64,000 nucleotides of DNA from Acidiferrum sp963771295 (GTDB lineage Bacteria > Acidobacteriota > Terriglobia > Acidiferrales > UBA7541). Of this stretch, positions 1 to 9,103 are shown piece after piece (the stretch's first letter is position 1; each line of letters begins with the position of its first letter). Under the pieces are notes generated by a model. It saw nothing but the letters and a program-made list of their open reading frames with translations. It searched no databases and had not been told where the DNA came from. The translations under genes were made by a program, and so were the position numbers. The stretch is from positions 466,528 through 530,527 of the forward strand of contig CAVYTB010000011.1 of NCBI GenBank assembly GCA_963771295.1. Direction: 5' to 3'.

Positions 1-282
1 GCAAATAAAATGGTGATGGCGGACACCTTTGGCATCGAATCGCGCGGAGCGTCCTTCGACGGCCACTTCACGCACCAGGCCAGCCTGCACCAGATCCCGC
101 AGATTGTTATATGTGGTGGCCCGGGAAGAGCGCGGGTCCAGGCGATTCACGGCTCTGTAGATTTCCGCAGCCGTGGGATGCTCGTTGCATTGCATCAGGA
201 AGGCCATCACCGCGTAGCGTTGCGGCGTGCACCGCAAACCACCGCGCTCCAAGGATCGTCTGATCGCCTCGCCATTCAACAT
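1..282 (-). CDS. Fur-family metalloregulator, PerR-like (3' part beyond window)
   Basis: A minus-strand reading frame runs from ATG at 282 off the left edge, giving 94 codons. The translation has the Fur winged-helix pattern: a TPQR motif near residue 19, the recognition-helix stretch ATTYNNLRDL, and the start of the metal site HHHFIC at the edge. Fur/PerR proteins are dimeric cytoplasmic repressors that sense iron or peroxide; the family is usually about 140-150 aa, so roughly a third is missing here. PerR rather than Fur is suggested only by the operator just upstream. The start fits the family N-terminus, but no Shine-Dalgarno is visible because the operator occupies that place. Confidence 0.85.
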   Translation of the reverse strand, partial: MLNGEAIRRSLERGGLRCTPQRYAVMAFLMQCNEHPTAAEIYRAVNRLDPRSSRATTYNNLRDLVQAGLVREVAVEGRSARFDAKGVRHHHFIC

Positions 283-285
283 TAA

Positions 286-302
286 ATTAGATTATGTCTA
301 AT
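286..302. promoter_or_regulatory. Per/Fur-box-like palindrome
   Basis: ATTAGATTATGTCTAAT is a perfect 6-5-6 inverted repeat. It begins 4 bp upstream of the start codon of the Fur-family gene. Size and shape resemble a Per box (15-17 bp, TTA...TAA ends). Its position over the ribosome-binding and promoter region suggests autorepression; this is inferred from sequence only. Confidence 0.65.
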
Positions 303-335
303 GTGACATTCTGTCAAGAATGCCGCGCTTGAAGA

Positions 336-1865
336 TCAATCCGCAGGTAGCACCAGCCCTATCCTCTTCGCCAGCGCGCGGAAATCCTCATCGCCATGCA
401 GCCACTTCCACTCCGACTCGATCCACATCCGCACCAGTCTAGGCGAGTGTTCCTCGCACGCCTTTTCGAGCCACTCGAGTGTTTTCTTCTTATCCCTCAG
501 CCGGCCATACGCCATTCCCATTGCAATCGGCGATACATATCCCTTCTTCGCCTGCAGTTCCAGCCTCTGCAATCTCATCTGCTGCAGTCCGGTATTCCCA
601 CCCTCCGCGAACGCTTTCTCGATCGCCGCCGCAGAGTCGGGGTCGCCGTCGCGCCGGGCCGAATCCGCCAGCTCTTTGGCAGATTCCTTTTCTTTTCCCT
701 GCGCCAGTAAAACCGCGGCGAGTGTCTCCCTTACATCCGTATTCGTTGGCCGCACTTCCAGTTCCTGGTGTAATTCCGCTTCTGCTTCCGCGTACCTTCC
801 CGCGCCCATCAGGACATATCCCAGCGCCCACGGCCTCGCGAACGGGTCCACCTCTGTGGCTCGCCGCTGTGCCTCCACGGCTTCGTCCATCCGGTTCTCC
901 GCAAACAAGATGTAAGACAGCACGTGATACGCTTCCGATATATTTTGATTCAGCTCAATTGCCCGGCGCTCTTCCTCTTCCGCTTTCTTCCAGTTCCATT
1001 CGTGAAAGAAGTAAAACGCGGCCATGGTATGGTGCGGCTCCGGAACCGCGGAATCCAACTCCAACGCCTTCTTCGCGTTCTTCTCCCACTCTGGAATCGC
1101 CATCTTCGGGTCGAGCTCCCCGCCCCCAGATCCGCCTCCGTAGTAATCCGCCAGCCCGCTATACGCCTCGGCGTAGTCAGGCTGCAGCGCGACGGCTTTC
1201 TCGAAATATTCACGAGAGACTTCGCCATTTCCGCTCAAAAACGCATATCTTCCCTTCAGGTAATTTTCGTGGGCCTCCGGGTCAATTTGTTTTGCTTTCC
1301 TCCCCGTTGACACCACAGTCGCCCTCAACTCCGCAGCGCTTCGTCTTTCTCCGGCTGCTCTCCACGTGAACCCGGCGCCCACCACCAGCGCAAGGGCGAT
1401 TCCAACTCCCATTGCGGCCCATCCCCACGGCTTGCTCTGAGTTTTCTCTGCTTTGCCGTTCGCTGTTTCCGCCTGCGGTTGCAGCTCCTGAGGCTCCGCC
1501 GGTTTGCTCGCTGCTCCCGCTCCGTTTGTCCCCAACTGCACTTCTCCAATAAATCGGTAGCCCCTCCGCGGCACCGTCTCCACCCACTGCGGTTTCTCCT
1601 GCTCATCCCCCAATACATCCCGCAGTCGTCTCATTGCCGAGTTCAACCCATGATCGAAATCCACAAACGTGTCGCTCGGCCACAGCCTTTTATGCAACTC
1701 CTCGCGCAACACCACTTCGCCATGGCGCTCCAGAAGCAGACTTAGGATCTGGAACGGCTGCTCTCCCAACTTCAGTTTTGTTCCGTGTTTGCGCAGCTCA
1801 CCCGAAGTCACGTCCAACGTGAACGCGCCAAACGTGACTCTTTGGCCTGAGTGATTTGAGGGCAT
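336..1865 (-). CDS. Winged-helix (OmpR/CadC-type) DNA-binding protein with TM segment and TPR repeats
   Basis: The protein has about 509 aa. Residues 8-105 form a Trans_reg_C winged helix (LGEQPFQILSLLLERHGEVV, then VETVPRRGYRF). A low-complexity linker and one hydrophobic segment at about 150-172 follow, then a periplasmic or extracytoplasmic half made of TPR-like repeats (for example YFEKAVALQPDYAEAYSGLA). This CadC-like architecture is very common in acidobacteria, and ligands are usually unknown. ATG at 1865 is preferred over an upstream TTG because GGAAG lies at a suitable distance. It is transcribed alone, convergent with nothing obvious. Confidence 0.85.
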   Translation of the reverse strand: MPSNHSGQRVTFGAFTLDVTSGELRKHGTKLKLGEQPFQILSLLLERHGEVVLREELHKRLWPSDTFVDFDHGLNSAMRRLRDVLGDEQEKPQWVETVPRRGYRFIGEVQLGTNGAGAASKPAEPQELQPQAETANGKAEKTQSKPWGWAAMGVGIALALVVGAGFTWRAAGERRSAAELRATVVSTGRKAKQIDPEAHENYLKGRYAFLSGNGEVSREYFEKAVALQPDYAEAYSGLADYYGGGSGGGELDPKMAIPEWEKNAKKALELDSAVPEPHHTMAAFYFFHEWNWKKAEEEERRAIELNQNISEAYHVLSYILFAENRMDEAVEAQRRATEVDPFARPWALGYVLMGAGRYAEAEAELHQELEVRPTNTDVRETLAAVLLAQGKEKESAKELADSARRDGDPDSAAAIEKAFAEGGNTGLQQMRLQRLELQAKKGYVSPIAMGMAYGRLRDKKKTLEWLEKACEEHSPRLVRMWIESEWKWLHGDEDFRALAKRIGLVLPAD

Positions 1866-2105
1866 AGCGACTTCCAGGGGGAGCAATTCTCAAAAAGGCT
1901 GTCGCAGTGTAGTGCAGCCGGTTGCCCCGGTCAAGCAACCTGTGAGCTGCTTTAGCTGCCGCCAGGTATCGCCTAAATGCCTGCGTTTTCTTGCGCTTTT
2001 GCGGTTAGTTGGAAATGACCTGCTTGTCACCCGCTTTGTCTTGCCGCATCCTCCGGTACCCTGACTAGGGCTACCGCCGGTCTAGGGGGAGATTGCTCGG
2101 CTGGA

Positions 2106-3047
2106 TTGACCGGTCCGGGTGATTATTACGGAAGCACCACCAGGTCGCGCATTTCCAGGATTGATGCCCACGGCAACGTCACGACATTTGTCGACAATCT
2201 GCCATCCAGCGAGGCCAGCGGGCTCGCCAGTGGAGTCGCGGACGTCGCCTTCATCGGTGACACGCTGTACGCCATTTTCGCCGGCGCGGGATGTTCGCAC
2301 GGCGTGCCTAGCATTCCCAATGCGGTCATCCGGGTAAATCGTGACCGCAGTTGGTCGATCGTAGCCAATCTTGCCGCTTACCAGCAGGCGCATCCCGTTG
2401 CAAACCCGACGGATCCGATCACCGGCGACTTTGAGCCCGACGGCACGTGGTACAGCATGATCGCGCTGCGAGGCAATCTCTACGGCATCGAGCCGAATCA
2501 TGGCGAACTGGACGAGATCACTACCAAGGGCAAGATCAGCCGGATAATCGACATCTCTGCCTCACAGGGTCACGTGGTTCCGACTGCGATCGCCGACCTC
2601 GAGCAGCATCGCGATCACGGCGAGCGGTGTGAGTTCGCACGCGGCGGTGTATTCTATGTTGGTAACTTGGGCCAATTCGCTCCCGACCAACTGAATACCC
2701 AGAGCATCTTCCGCATCACCCAGAGCGGTCGCCTGAAGGTGGTGGCCACTGGCTTCAGCAAAGTGCTCGGCGTGGCCATCGACGGACGCGACCGCCTGTA
2801 CGTGCTCGAATCCTCCTACTCGGCGACGGACCCGGGCCCCGAACCATTTACCGGCCATCTGATTCGCATCTTGCCCAATGGCAAGCAGGAGATCCTGATC
2901 GACAGCCCCAGCGGCTCTCTGGTCTTTCCGACCGGCATGACCTTCGGGCCCGACGGCAATCTTTACGTCTCCAACTACGGCTTCGGCTTTCCGGAAGGCG
3001 CGGGCCAGATTCTGAAGGTCACGCTTCATCATGGTCCAGAAGACTGA
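2106..3047 (+). CDS. ScyD/ScyE-like beta-propeller protein, 5'-truncated
   Basis: The 313-aa product resembles the ScyD/ScyE (NHL/six-bladed propeller) family: RISRIDAHGNVTTFVDNLPS, then FPTGMTFGPDGNLYVSNYGF at the C-terminus. Members are normally exported and begin with a signal peptide and a first blade of the type PRGL.FGPDG.LYVAE. Neither is present. The frame stays open upstream only to a stop at 2016-2018 and shows no family sequence there. The TTG at 2106 is therefore only the first available start, and this is probably a truncated or decayed gene. It is followed 71 bp later by a VOC gene on the same strand. Confidence 0.6.
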   Translation: MTGPGDYYGSTTRSRISRIDAHGNVTTFVDNLPSSEASGLASGVADVAFIGDTLYAIFAGAGCSHGVPSIPNAVIRVNRDRSWSIVANLAAYQQAHPVANPTDPITGDFEPDGTWYSMIALRGNLYGIEPNHGELDEITTKGKISRIIDISASQGHVVPTAIADLEQHRDHGERCEFARGGVFYVGNLGQFAPDQLNTQSIFRITQSGRLKVVATGFSKVLGVAIDGRDRLYVLESSYSATDPGPEPFTGHLIRILPNGKQEILIDSPSGSLVFPTGMTFGPDGNLYVSNYGFGFPEGAGQILKVTLHHGPED

Positions 3048-3118
3048 TCTCTTTCGGAACATTTGCCAACTTAAAACGTCTTGCGCCGGGCCAGTCAGGT
3101 GAGTATTCTTTTGCGCTC

Positions 3119-3556
3119 ATGAGTGCCGCTGCCAAGCCCGACATGAACGTCAAGCAAGTCGTTCCATTCTTTCGCATTTCCGACATGGACCGCTCGATTC
3201 ACTTTTACGTCGACGGCCTTGGCTTTGTCATGAAGAACAAGTGGGTCGTGCATGAACAATTGCGTTGGTGCTGGCTGGAATTGGGTGGCGCGGCTTTAAT
3301 GCTGCAGACGTTCGTCAAAGATAGCCCCAATGCTCCCGTCGGAAGGCTCGGCCAGGGAGTCTCGCTTGCGTTTCAGTGTGAAGACGCTGTGAAACTGTAT
3401 CGTGATTTTATTTCGCGTGGTCTTGAAGCGTCGGAGCCTCAGGTCGGCAACTCCATGTGGGTCACAGGTCTGTCTGACCCCGACGGCTACCGCCTGGAAT
3501 TTGAAAGTTCTACAGACGTGCCAGAGGAAACGAAACTTTCTGAATTGAAAAGGTGA
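3119..3556 (+). CDS. VOC family (glyoxalase/bleomycin-resistance-like) protein
   Basis: The 145-aa product is one complete vicinal-oxygen-chelate fold: VVPFFRISDMDRSIHFYVDG at the start, ALMLQTF in the middle, and the closing DPDGYRLEFES. VOC proteins are small metal-dependent dimers with very varied reactions (isomerases, dioxygenases, antibiotic binding), so the substrate cannot be named. Candidate metal ligands are the Gln/Glu pair at the domain ends (ELGG, RLEFES). The ATG start follows a short intergenic region without a strong Shine-Dalgarno. Confidence 0.85.
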   Translation: MSAAAKPDMNVKQVVPFFRISDMDRSIHFYVDGLGFVMKNKWVVHEQLRWCWLELGGAALMLQTFVKDSPNAPVGRLGQGVSLAFQCEDAVKLYRDFISRGLEASEPQVGNSMWVTGLSDPDGYRLEFESSTDVPEETKLSELKR

Positions 3557-3592
3557 ACCGCTGAACAGTTTGCTGCAAGAATCTCACTTGCC

Positions 3593-3630
3593 ATTCCGAC
3601 CGGAGTCTGCGGAGTGAGGAATCTACCTGT
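3593..3630. repeat. Dispersed intergenic repeat (CCGnnnGGAGTCTGCGGAGTGAGGAATCT type)
   Basis: The stretch contains GGAGTCTGCGGAGTGAGGAA. Near-identical copies occur at 12827-12865 and 35870-35908, always between genes. The core GGAGTCTGCG(G/A)AG(T/C)GAGGAATCT is conserved. It looks like a short non-coding repeat family. Confidence 0.7.
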
Positions 3631-3659
3631 AAGGCCCGGCGTCGTGGATCATGGCTAGC

Positions 3660-4817
3660 TCACACTTCCGTCAGTACAATTTCTTCGCCGGCCACCACCC
3701 GATTGCGTCCTTCTCTTTTCGCTTGGAACATTCGTTCGTCCGCCAAGGCGAACAAATCCGCGGCATCCTCTCCGTCTTGCGGGTAGCTGGCCAGTCCGGC
3801 GCTGATAGTCACATGAATCTTCTCTCCGCGTGTTGCCAAGGCGATCGGAGTGCTTGCCACTCGTTCCCTCAAACGCTCTACTTTCCGCTGTGCTGCTTCC
3901 ATATCCGTCTCCGGGAGAATGACAACAAACTCTTCTCCGCCGTAACGCCCCGCCGTATCGCTTTGCCGGAAAGATTCACGCAGCATCGAACCGATGGTCC
4001 GCAAGACCAGATCCCCCGCCGAATGTCCGTGCGTGTCGTTGAGCGACTTGAAGCGGTCCGCATCGATCACCGCAATGCTTAGCTGCTTGCCATAACGGCG
4101 CGCGCGGCTCAATTCGATTGCAAAGCGGTCGTCCACATATCCCCGATTAAACAAGCCCGTCAGATGGTCGCTGGTGGCCATCTGCAAAAGTCTCTGGCTG
4201 CGGGAAACCAGGGCCAGGCTCAGCGCCGATGCCGTTGCCATCATGATCAGTCGCGAGATTTGCGCGGACCAGCTGAACATGCCATAAGGATAAGGCGCGT
4301 AGATCGCATTGTTCAGGTCCCAGTGGCGCGCGGCAAAATAGACAATCGCAAAGTATTGCGCGAATGCCAGCAAGCCGGTAGTGATACACACTCGTTTGTC
4401 GTAGCGTAGGCTCGCGCTGCCGATCACCAGGAAGTAGCCCTCAAATACCACTTTGCTGTTCACCGCGGTGTGCGGCTGATTCAGCAGCAGAAAAAGAACC
4501 AGCGCACTGCTGACCAGCGTTACGTCAAACGCGCTGCTGGCAAATCGCAGCCAGGATGAATTGTGGCCGCGTGAGATCAACAGATACATGGTCAAAGCCA
4601 AACCGAATGTTCCGCAGGTCAGGCTGAGTCCTACCAGGCCTTCCTTTGGGTCGACTGGAAAGAACAGCATGTTGATCACAGGGATGAGCAGCAGAACCGC
4701 GGCCAATGACAATCGGATCTTCGCCACCATCAGCTCCCCTGCCACGCCGGCATCGGCGAGCACGGGGTCGGGACGCGACCATAGGGATTCAAAGAAATTT
4801 CCGAACTTGAGATTCAT
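3660..4817 (-). CDS. Membrane diguanylate cyclase (GGDEF domain)
   Basis: About 385 aa. The N-terminal half has about six hydrophobic segments (residues ~25-190) without a recognised sensor name. The C-terminal GGDEF domain (about 215-380) carries the active-site loop YGGEEFVVILPETD. An RxxD product-inhibition site (RQSD) lies exactly five residues before GGEEF, so the enzyme should be active and feedback-controlled: 2 GTP to cyclic di-GMP at the membrane. ATG at 4817 (MNLKFGNFF) is preferred over the longer reading frame, because the extra 15 residues have no family similarity. No EAL domain is attached. Confidence 0.88.
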   Translation of the reverse strand: MNLKFGNFFESLWSRPDPVLADAGVAGELMVAKIRLSLAAVLLLIPVINMLFFPVDPKEGLVGLSLTCGTFGLALTMYLLISRGHNSSWLRFASSAFDVTLVSSALVLFLLLNQPHTAVNSKVVFEGYFLVIGSASLRYDKRVCITTGLLAFAQYFAIVYFAARHWDLNNAIYAPYPYGMFSWSAQISRLIMMATASALSLALVSRSQRLLQMATSDHLTGLFNRGYVDDRFAIELSRARRYGKQLSIAVIDADRFKSLNDTHGHSAGDLVLRTIGSMLRESFRQSDTAGRYGGEEFVVILPETDMEAAQRKVERLRERVASTPIALATRGEKIHVTISAGLASYPQDGEDAADLFALADERMFQAKREGRNRVVAGEEIVLTEV

Positions 4818-5009
4818 CGTAAGTTGCACCACAGGGGCACGGATCGGCCTCGCACAGCACATTCAAGAACGTCGATTGGACAGGGATCGAGATTCAGGAT
4901 CCGTCGGGTGTAGCGACTAGAATAGGGGTACACGCTGACGCGGGGGCCGAAAATCGTCACGCAGTTGTTCAAAAGCTATATCTCAGCAACTGCTGGCAAA
5001 CCGGGGCCC

Positions 5010-5804
5010 TTATCCAGGGTACGTCCCAGGCGCGATGGGCAATGTCGATGCGCCCGCATCAACATGCAAGACACTTCCGGTGACCTGCGAACTTTCGTCG
5101 CTCAGCAAATATACAACGGCATAGGCCGTGTCGAGCGGTGTCTGCTGCCTGCCCAACGCCAGCTTCTCGCCTTCTTTCCTCAGCGTCTCTTCCTGCCGGC
5201 CTTGCGTCTTGTGCAGCGCCACTTCTCCCTCGGTCAGCACCCAGCCGGGAATCACGTAGTTCGCTCGGATGCGATGTTCCGCCAGTGCGCCGGCCAGAGT
5301 TCGAGTTAGCGATAACAGGCCGCCCTTCGCCGCTCCATATGCCACCAGATTCGGCAACGCCTGAATCCCGCAGATCGATCCCATATTTACGATGCTTCCC
5401 CCTCCATGCTCTCGCATTACCGGCACAGCGCTTTTGCAGCAATAGAACGAGCCTCGCAAATTGATTTGCAATACCTCTTCCCACAACTCCGTGGTCGTCT
5501 CTTGCAGCGTGCCTCGGGGAAACCAACCCGCATTGTTCACCAGCCCGTCCACCCTTCCAAAACTTTCCATCGTCTTCTTCACCAGTCCCGCGCACTCCTG
5601 TTCATTCTTTACGTCCGCTTTGCAGAATTCCGCTTTACCTCCGGCATTTCGGATTTGCGTGGCCGCCTGCTTTCCTTTTTCCTCCTGTACATCTCCTAGC
5701 ACCACCGACGCGCCTTCCGACGCGCTCAGGCTCGCGCATCCGAACCCGATACCCTGCGCTGCTCCTGTAACGATCACAACCTTGCCGCTCAGTCGATTGC
5801 TCAT
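5010..5804 (-). CDS. Short-chain dehydrogenase/reductase (SDR)
   Basis: The 264-aa product is a classical SDR: TGAAQGIG cofactor motif near residue 12, NNAG at about 85, the catalytic Ser...YGAAKGG (Y-x-x-x-K) near 150, and a C-terminal TGSVLHVDAG. NAD(P)-dependent oxidoreduction of an alcohol/ketone is certain at family level; the substrate is not. FabG-like enzymes are the nearest broad class. ATG at 5804 has GGAGCGGAAC just upstream, and the 23 extra residues of the longer frame are not conserved. Confidence 0.88.
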   Translation of the reverse strand: MSNRLSGKVVIVTGAAQGIGFGCASLSASEGASVVLGDVQEEKGKQAATQIRNAGGKAEFCKADVKNEQECAGLVKKTMESFGRVDGLVNNAGWFPRGTLQETTTELWEEVLQINLRGSFYCCKSAVPVMREHGGGSIVNMGSICGIQALPNLVAYGAAKGGLLSLTRTLAGALAEHRIRANYVIPGWVLTEGEVALHKTQGRQEETLRKEGEKLALGRQQTPLDTAYAVVYLLSDESSQVTGSVLHVDAGASTLPIAPGTYPG

Positions 5805-5971
5805 TGTTCCGCTCCCGCCTATCCAACCGGCGCACACGACATAAGTTATTGCAGCTTCGCCGCCACGAGGCAAACGAATTCGCCCGCAACACTGCGATCA
5901 GCTATCGGGAGATATTTTCTCAGACGCCGAACGGACGTCTGAGGGTCAGCGTGCTTTTGAGCAGCGGCGCG

Positions 5972-8530
5972 CTACTCGATTCTCAACGCATGCATTGGTG
6001 CAATCGAAGCCGCGCGGTTCGCCGGAATGATTGCCGCAAAAAATGAGCAGATCGCCAGCGCTCCTGCCGCCACCGTCAACGCCAGTGGATCCCACCACGC
6101 TACGCCATACAGTTGCGCGGAGATCAATCTCCCCGCGCCCACCGCCAACGGCAATCCGATCAGCAGTCCCAGCAACACGCGACTGAACGCTCCGCTCAAC
6201 ACCAGTCGCATTACCTTTGTGCGGTCCGCGCCAAGCGCCATGTGGATTCCAATCTCGTTGGTTCGCTGCGCAACGGTATAGGCCGTGACGCCGTACAATC
6301 CAACCGCGGCCAGCGCCAGCGCCACAATTCCGAACAAACCGGCCAGGCTCGCCACCGCGCGCTCCTGATCGAACGATAAGTCCACCTGCTGCTGCATGGT
6401 GCGAATACTGTTGATCGTCAGGTTGGGATCCACGTCCGCCAGCATTCGCGTGATCTGCGGCTCCAACTGCCCCGGCGGCAGATTCGTCACCAGCGTTATT
6501 CCCCCGATGAAGTGCGAACGCAAGTCGATCATCTTCATCAGGCTGTCTTTGTATTCCACACCCTGCGCCAGCGGCACGTAGAACATCGGTCGCGCCGGCC
6601 GGTCCAGTCCCCAGCCCGCGAATTTCGCGTCGCGCACAATGCCAACGATTCGATAGGTGCCGGCATTCTCCGGCATGTCGATGCCGAAGTGTTGCTCGAT
6701 CGGATCTTCGTCACTTTTGAAAAACCGCTTCACAAACGCTTCGTTGACGATCGCCACCGGCGCGGTCGTCTCGTTGTCCGCCGCCGTGAAGTATCGTCCG
6801 CGCAGAATCGGCATCCCAAAATTCTGCAAGTAATTGGCTGACACGCGATCCCACGACGCCCCCGACTCTTCGCCCATCTTTCCCGGCGGATGGCCGGCCA
6901 CCATGACCAGTTCTCCCCAGTTGTTGGTGAGCGGGTTGTAAAGCGCCATGCCGGCGCCTCGCACGCCCGGCAAGCGGGTGAGTTGATCTTCCAATTGGCG
7001 GTATAGCGCCGCCAACTGTGGCAGTGTGTAAGTGGCAGGCGGATTGTTAATGTCCACCACCACGCGGCCCTGCACCTGATACCCGAAGTCCTGATGTTCC
7101 AGCTTGTTCAGGCTTCGTGCCAGCATCGTCGAACCTGCCACCAGCACAACAGATAAGGTGGCTTGCACTACGAGCAGTGCCTTACGCGCGAACGAGGAAC
7201 GATCCTTCGTGCCTCGGCCCGACCCGCGTAGCGCTTCCGCCGGATTGGTGCGAGTGGCAAGCCACGCAGGCGCCGCTCCAAAGATGATTCCCGTCAGCAA
7301 CGCCAATGCGAACGCAAACAGTAACACCGTCAGCGATGGTGTGGCGCTGATCGGCAGGAAATGCGCGCTGTGGAAGGCAAGTGTCAGCAGCAACCGCGCC
7401 GCTCCGATCGCCACTACCAACCCAACAATGCAGCCGCCTATCGCCAGCAAGATGCTCTCCGTCAGCGCTTGCGCAACGATTTGGCCCGACGTGGCGCCTA
7501 ACGCCATCCGCACCGCCGTCTGTCCTCGGCGCGCAACGCCGCGAGCCAGCAACAGGTTCGCCACATTCGAACAAGCAATCAGCAGCACCAAGCCGCACAC
7601 CGACAACAGGATTTGCAGGCTTCGTCCATACTCCTCTTTCATCACCGCCACGCCCGCTCCGGCCGGCACAACCGCCAGGTTCTGCTTCGGCAGCAATTTC
7701 ACGATGTCGGCCATCCAGTTGGCGGGGTATCCCGAATCGTTCTGCATCCATTGCCGCAGGATTCCGGTCAACCGCGGAGCCATTCCCTCCGTCGTAGCTC
7801 CAGGCCGCAGCCGCCCGATCACGCGAAGCCACGCGCTAATCGACTGATGAAGCAAACTTCCTTCCGCGTCGATCAGGGGCTCCTGCTGCACTGGCACCCA
7901 GATATCCGGCGGATCGCTTTCCAGCGTTTCGCCAAAAAATCCCGCTGGCGCCACGCCAATCACCGTCAGCGGATGCCCCTCCACAATGAAAGTTGAACCC
8001 ACCACTGAAGGGTCGCCGCCATACGCGGTCTGCCACACACGGTGGCTCAGCACTACGACCGGCGGTGCTCCGGCCCTGTCGTCATCCGGTGTAAATACTC
8101 GGCCGCCAAAAGCCTGCACACCCAGCGTCGAGAAATACGTGCCAGTGACATATTCCGAGCGCAGTGGCCTGGCTATCGTTTCCGCGCCCTGTCGCCGCAC
8201 GCTCATCTGTCCGCGTCCCGCCTGGAACGCGGTCACTTCCTCGAATTCCGGCATTTGGGTCTTCAGCCGCTCATACAGTGGGTACGAAACCATGCCCCAT
8301 TGATCTTGCGGGCCTCCTTCCACGCAGCAATCGTCGCCGTCGCCAACCCGGTACAACGTGCGGGGATCGGTGACGGGCAAGGAACGCAGCATCACCGCGT
8401 GGATTAATGTAAAGATCGCCGTAGTCCCGCCGATGCCCAAAGCCAGCGTCAGTATTGCCGCAGCCGTAAAAACGGGCGACATTCGGAACTGTCGCAGCGC
8501 ATAGCGAAGATTGCCCAGCAGGTTTCGCAT
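5972..8530 (-). CDS. ADOP-family (MacB/FtsX-like duplicated) ABC permease
   Basis: About 852 aa with the duplicated layout of acidobacterial orphan permeases: a short N-terminal MRNLLGNLRYALRQFRMSP motif, one TM, a large MacB periplasmic core, an FtsX domain of three TMs (~330-450), then a second TM, core and FtsX unit ending at MHALRIE. The FtsX hallmark NEIGIHMALGADR is in the C-terminal half. No ATPase gene is adjacent, as is typical for this family. The role is probably export or mechanotransmission; substrate unknown. ATG at 8530 has AGAGAGG upstream; the longer frame is not conserved. Confidence 0.88.
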   Translation of the reverse strand: MRNLLGNLRYALRQFRMSPVFTAAAILTLALGIGGTTAIFTLIHAVMLRSLPVTDPRTLYRVGDGDDCCVEGGPQDQWGMVSYPLYERLKTQMPEFEEVTAFQAGRGQMSVRRQGAETIARPLRSEYVTGTYFSTLGVQAFGGRVFTPDDDRAGAPPVVVLSHRVWQTAYGGDPSVVGSTFIVEGHPLTVIGVAPAGFFGETLESDPPDIWVPVQQEPLIDAEGSLLHQSISAWLRVIGRLRPGATTEGMAPRLTGILRQWMQNDSGYPANWMADIVKLLPKQNLAVVPAGAGVAVMKEEYGRSLQILLSVCGLVLLIACSNVANLLLARGVARRGQTAVRMALGATSGQIVAQALTESILLAIGGCIVGLVVAIGAARLLLTLAFHSAHFLPISATPSLTVLLFAFALALLTGIIFGAAPAWLATRTNPAEALRGSGRGTKDRSSFARKALLVVQATLSVVLVAGSTMLARSLNKLEHQDFGYQVQGRVVVDINNPPATYTLPQLAALYRQLEDQLTRLPGVRGAGMALYNPLTNNWGELVMVAGHPPGKMGEESGASWDRVSANYLQNFGMPILRGRYFTAADNETTAPVAIVNEAFVKRFFKSDEDPIEQHFGIDMPENAGTYRIVGIVRDAKFAGWGLDRPARPMFYVPLAQGVEYKDSLMKMIDLRSHFIGGITLVTNLPPGQLEPQITRMLADVDPNLTINSIRTMQQQVDLSFDQERAVASLAGLFGIVALALAAVGLYGVTAYTVAQRTNEIGIHMALGADRTKVMRLVLSGAFSRVLLGLLIGLPLAVGAGRLISAQLYGVAWWDPLALTVAAGALAICSFFAAIIPANRAASIAPMHALRIE

Positions 8531-8714
8531 GGGAACACACCTCTCTAATAACTTACGAGCCGCAGCCGCCGTAGGTTCCCCAAAGTACGGGATCCTTAGA
8601 CAGAACGCGCAGGCCAGACGCGGTGGGGTACACACATCCGCTCAATAGACGATGTTGAAGTGTCGTTGGTCACTAAGGAGCCGCTTCTGTGGCAAGTCCC
8701 TTGGCTCGTGCTGT

Positions 8715-9067
8715 TTAGAACTCTCGAGCCCGCTTCGTCCATTGTTCGCCAAACGCGTGGATGGTCCCCGTCCCGGCCAGCACCTCGCCGCTGTGCAGCA
8801 CGCCTCGCGGGATGCAGTACTCTTCACCGGCCTTCAGCGGAATCCGCCTTCCGTCGATGATTAGGGTGTACTGGCCTTGCACGACAACCATGTATTCGTC
8901 GTATTCGTGGGAATGCGCCGTGGATACTGCCGTTTCACCGCAAGTCCAAACGCCATTTGGCTTCCATCGGCCCCGTCGAAGACGTAACCTTCCACGCCGG
9001 GAGTCGCTTAATTGGACTTGGCGGTCCTGTTTACCGCACGTTTCATGAACTCGGGGAAATCGTCCAT
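8715..9067 (-). pseudogene. Cupin-domain gene with in-frame stop and 1-bp deletion
   Basis: Reading from ATG 9067 gives MDDFPEFMKRAVNRTAKSN, then TAA (9010-9008), then ATPGVEGYVFDGADGSQMAF in the same frame. Within a short A run (T run on the coding strand) near 8948-8950 one base is missing. The frame then moves to WTCGETAVSTAHSHEYDEYM and on through a complete cupin barrel ending WTKRAREF. The HSHEYDEY metal motif is intact. The gene follows the nucleoside hydrolase by 36 bp on the same strand. As sequenced it cannot make the whole protein; two sequencing errors are the alternative. Confidence 0.75.
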
Positions 9068-9103
9068 GCTTACCGAGATTGTCCCACTCCGTTGTGGCCG
9101 CCG

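Noticed and set aside
10..285. Plus-strand 91-codon frame at the left edge
   Set aside because: Antisense of the partial Fur/PerR gene, whose motifs are clear.
479..1369. Long plus-strand frame opposite the winged-helix/TPR gene
   Set aside because: Arg/Pro/Ser-rich shadow of a GC-rich gene; the minus strand has clear domains.
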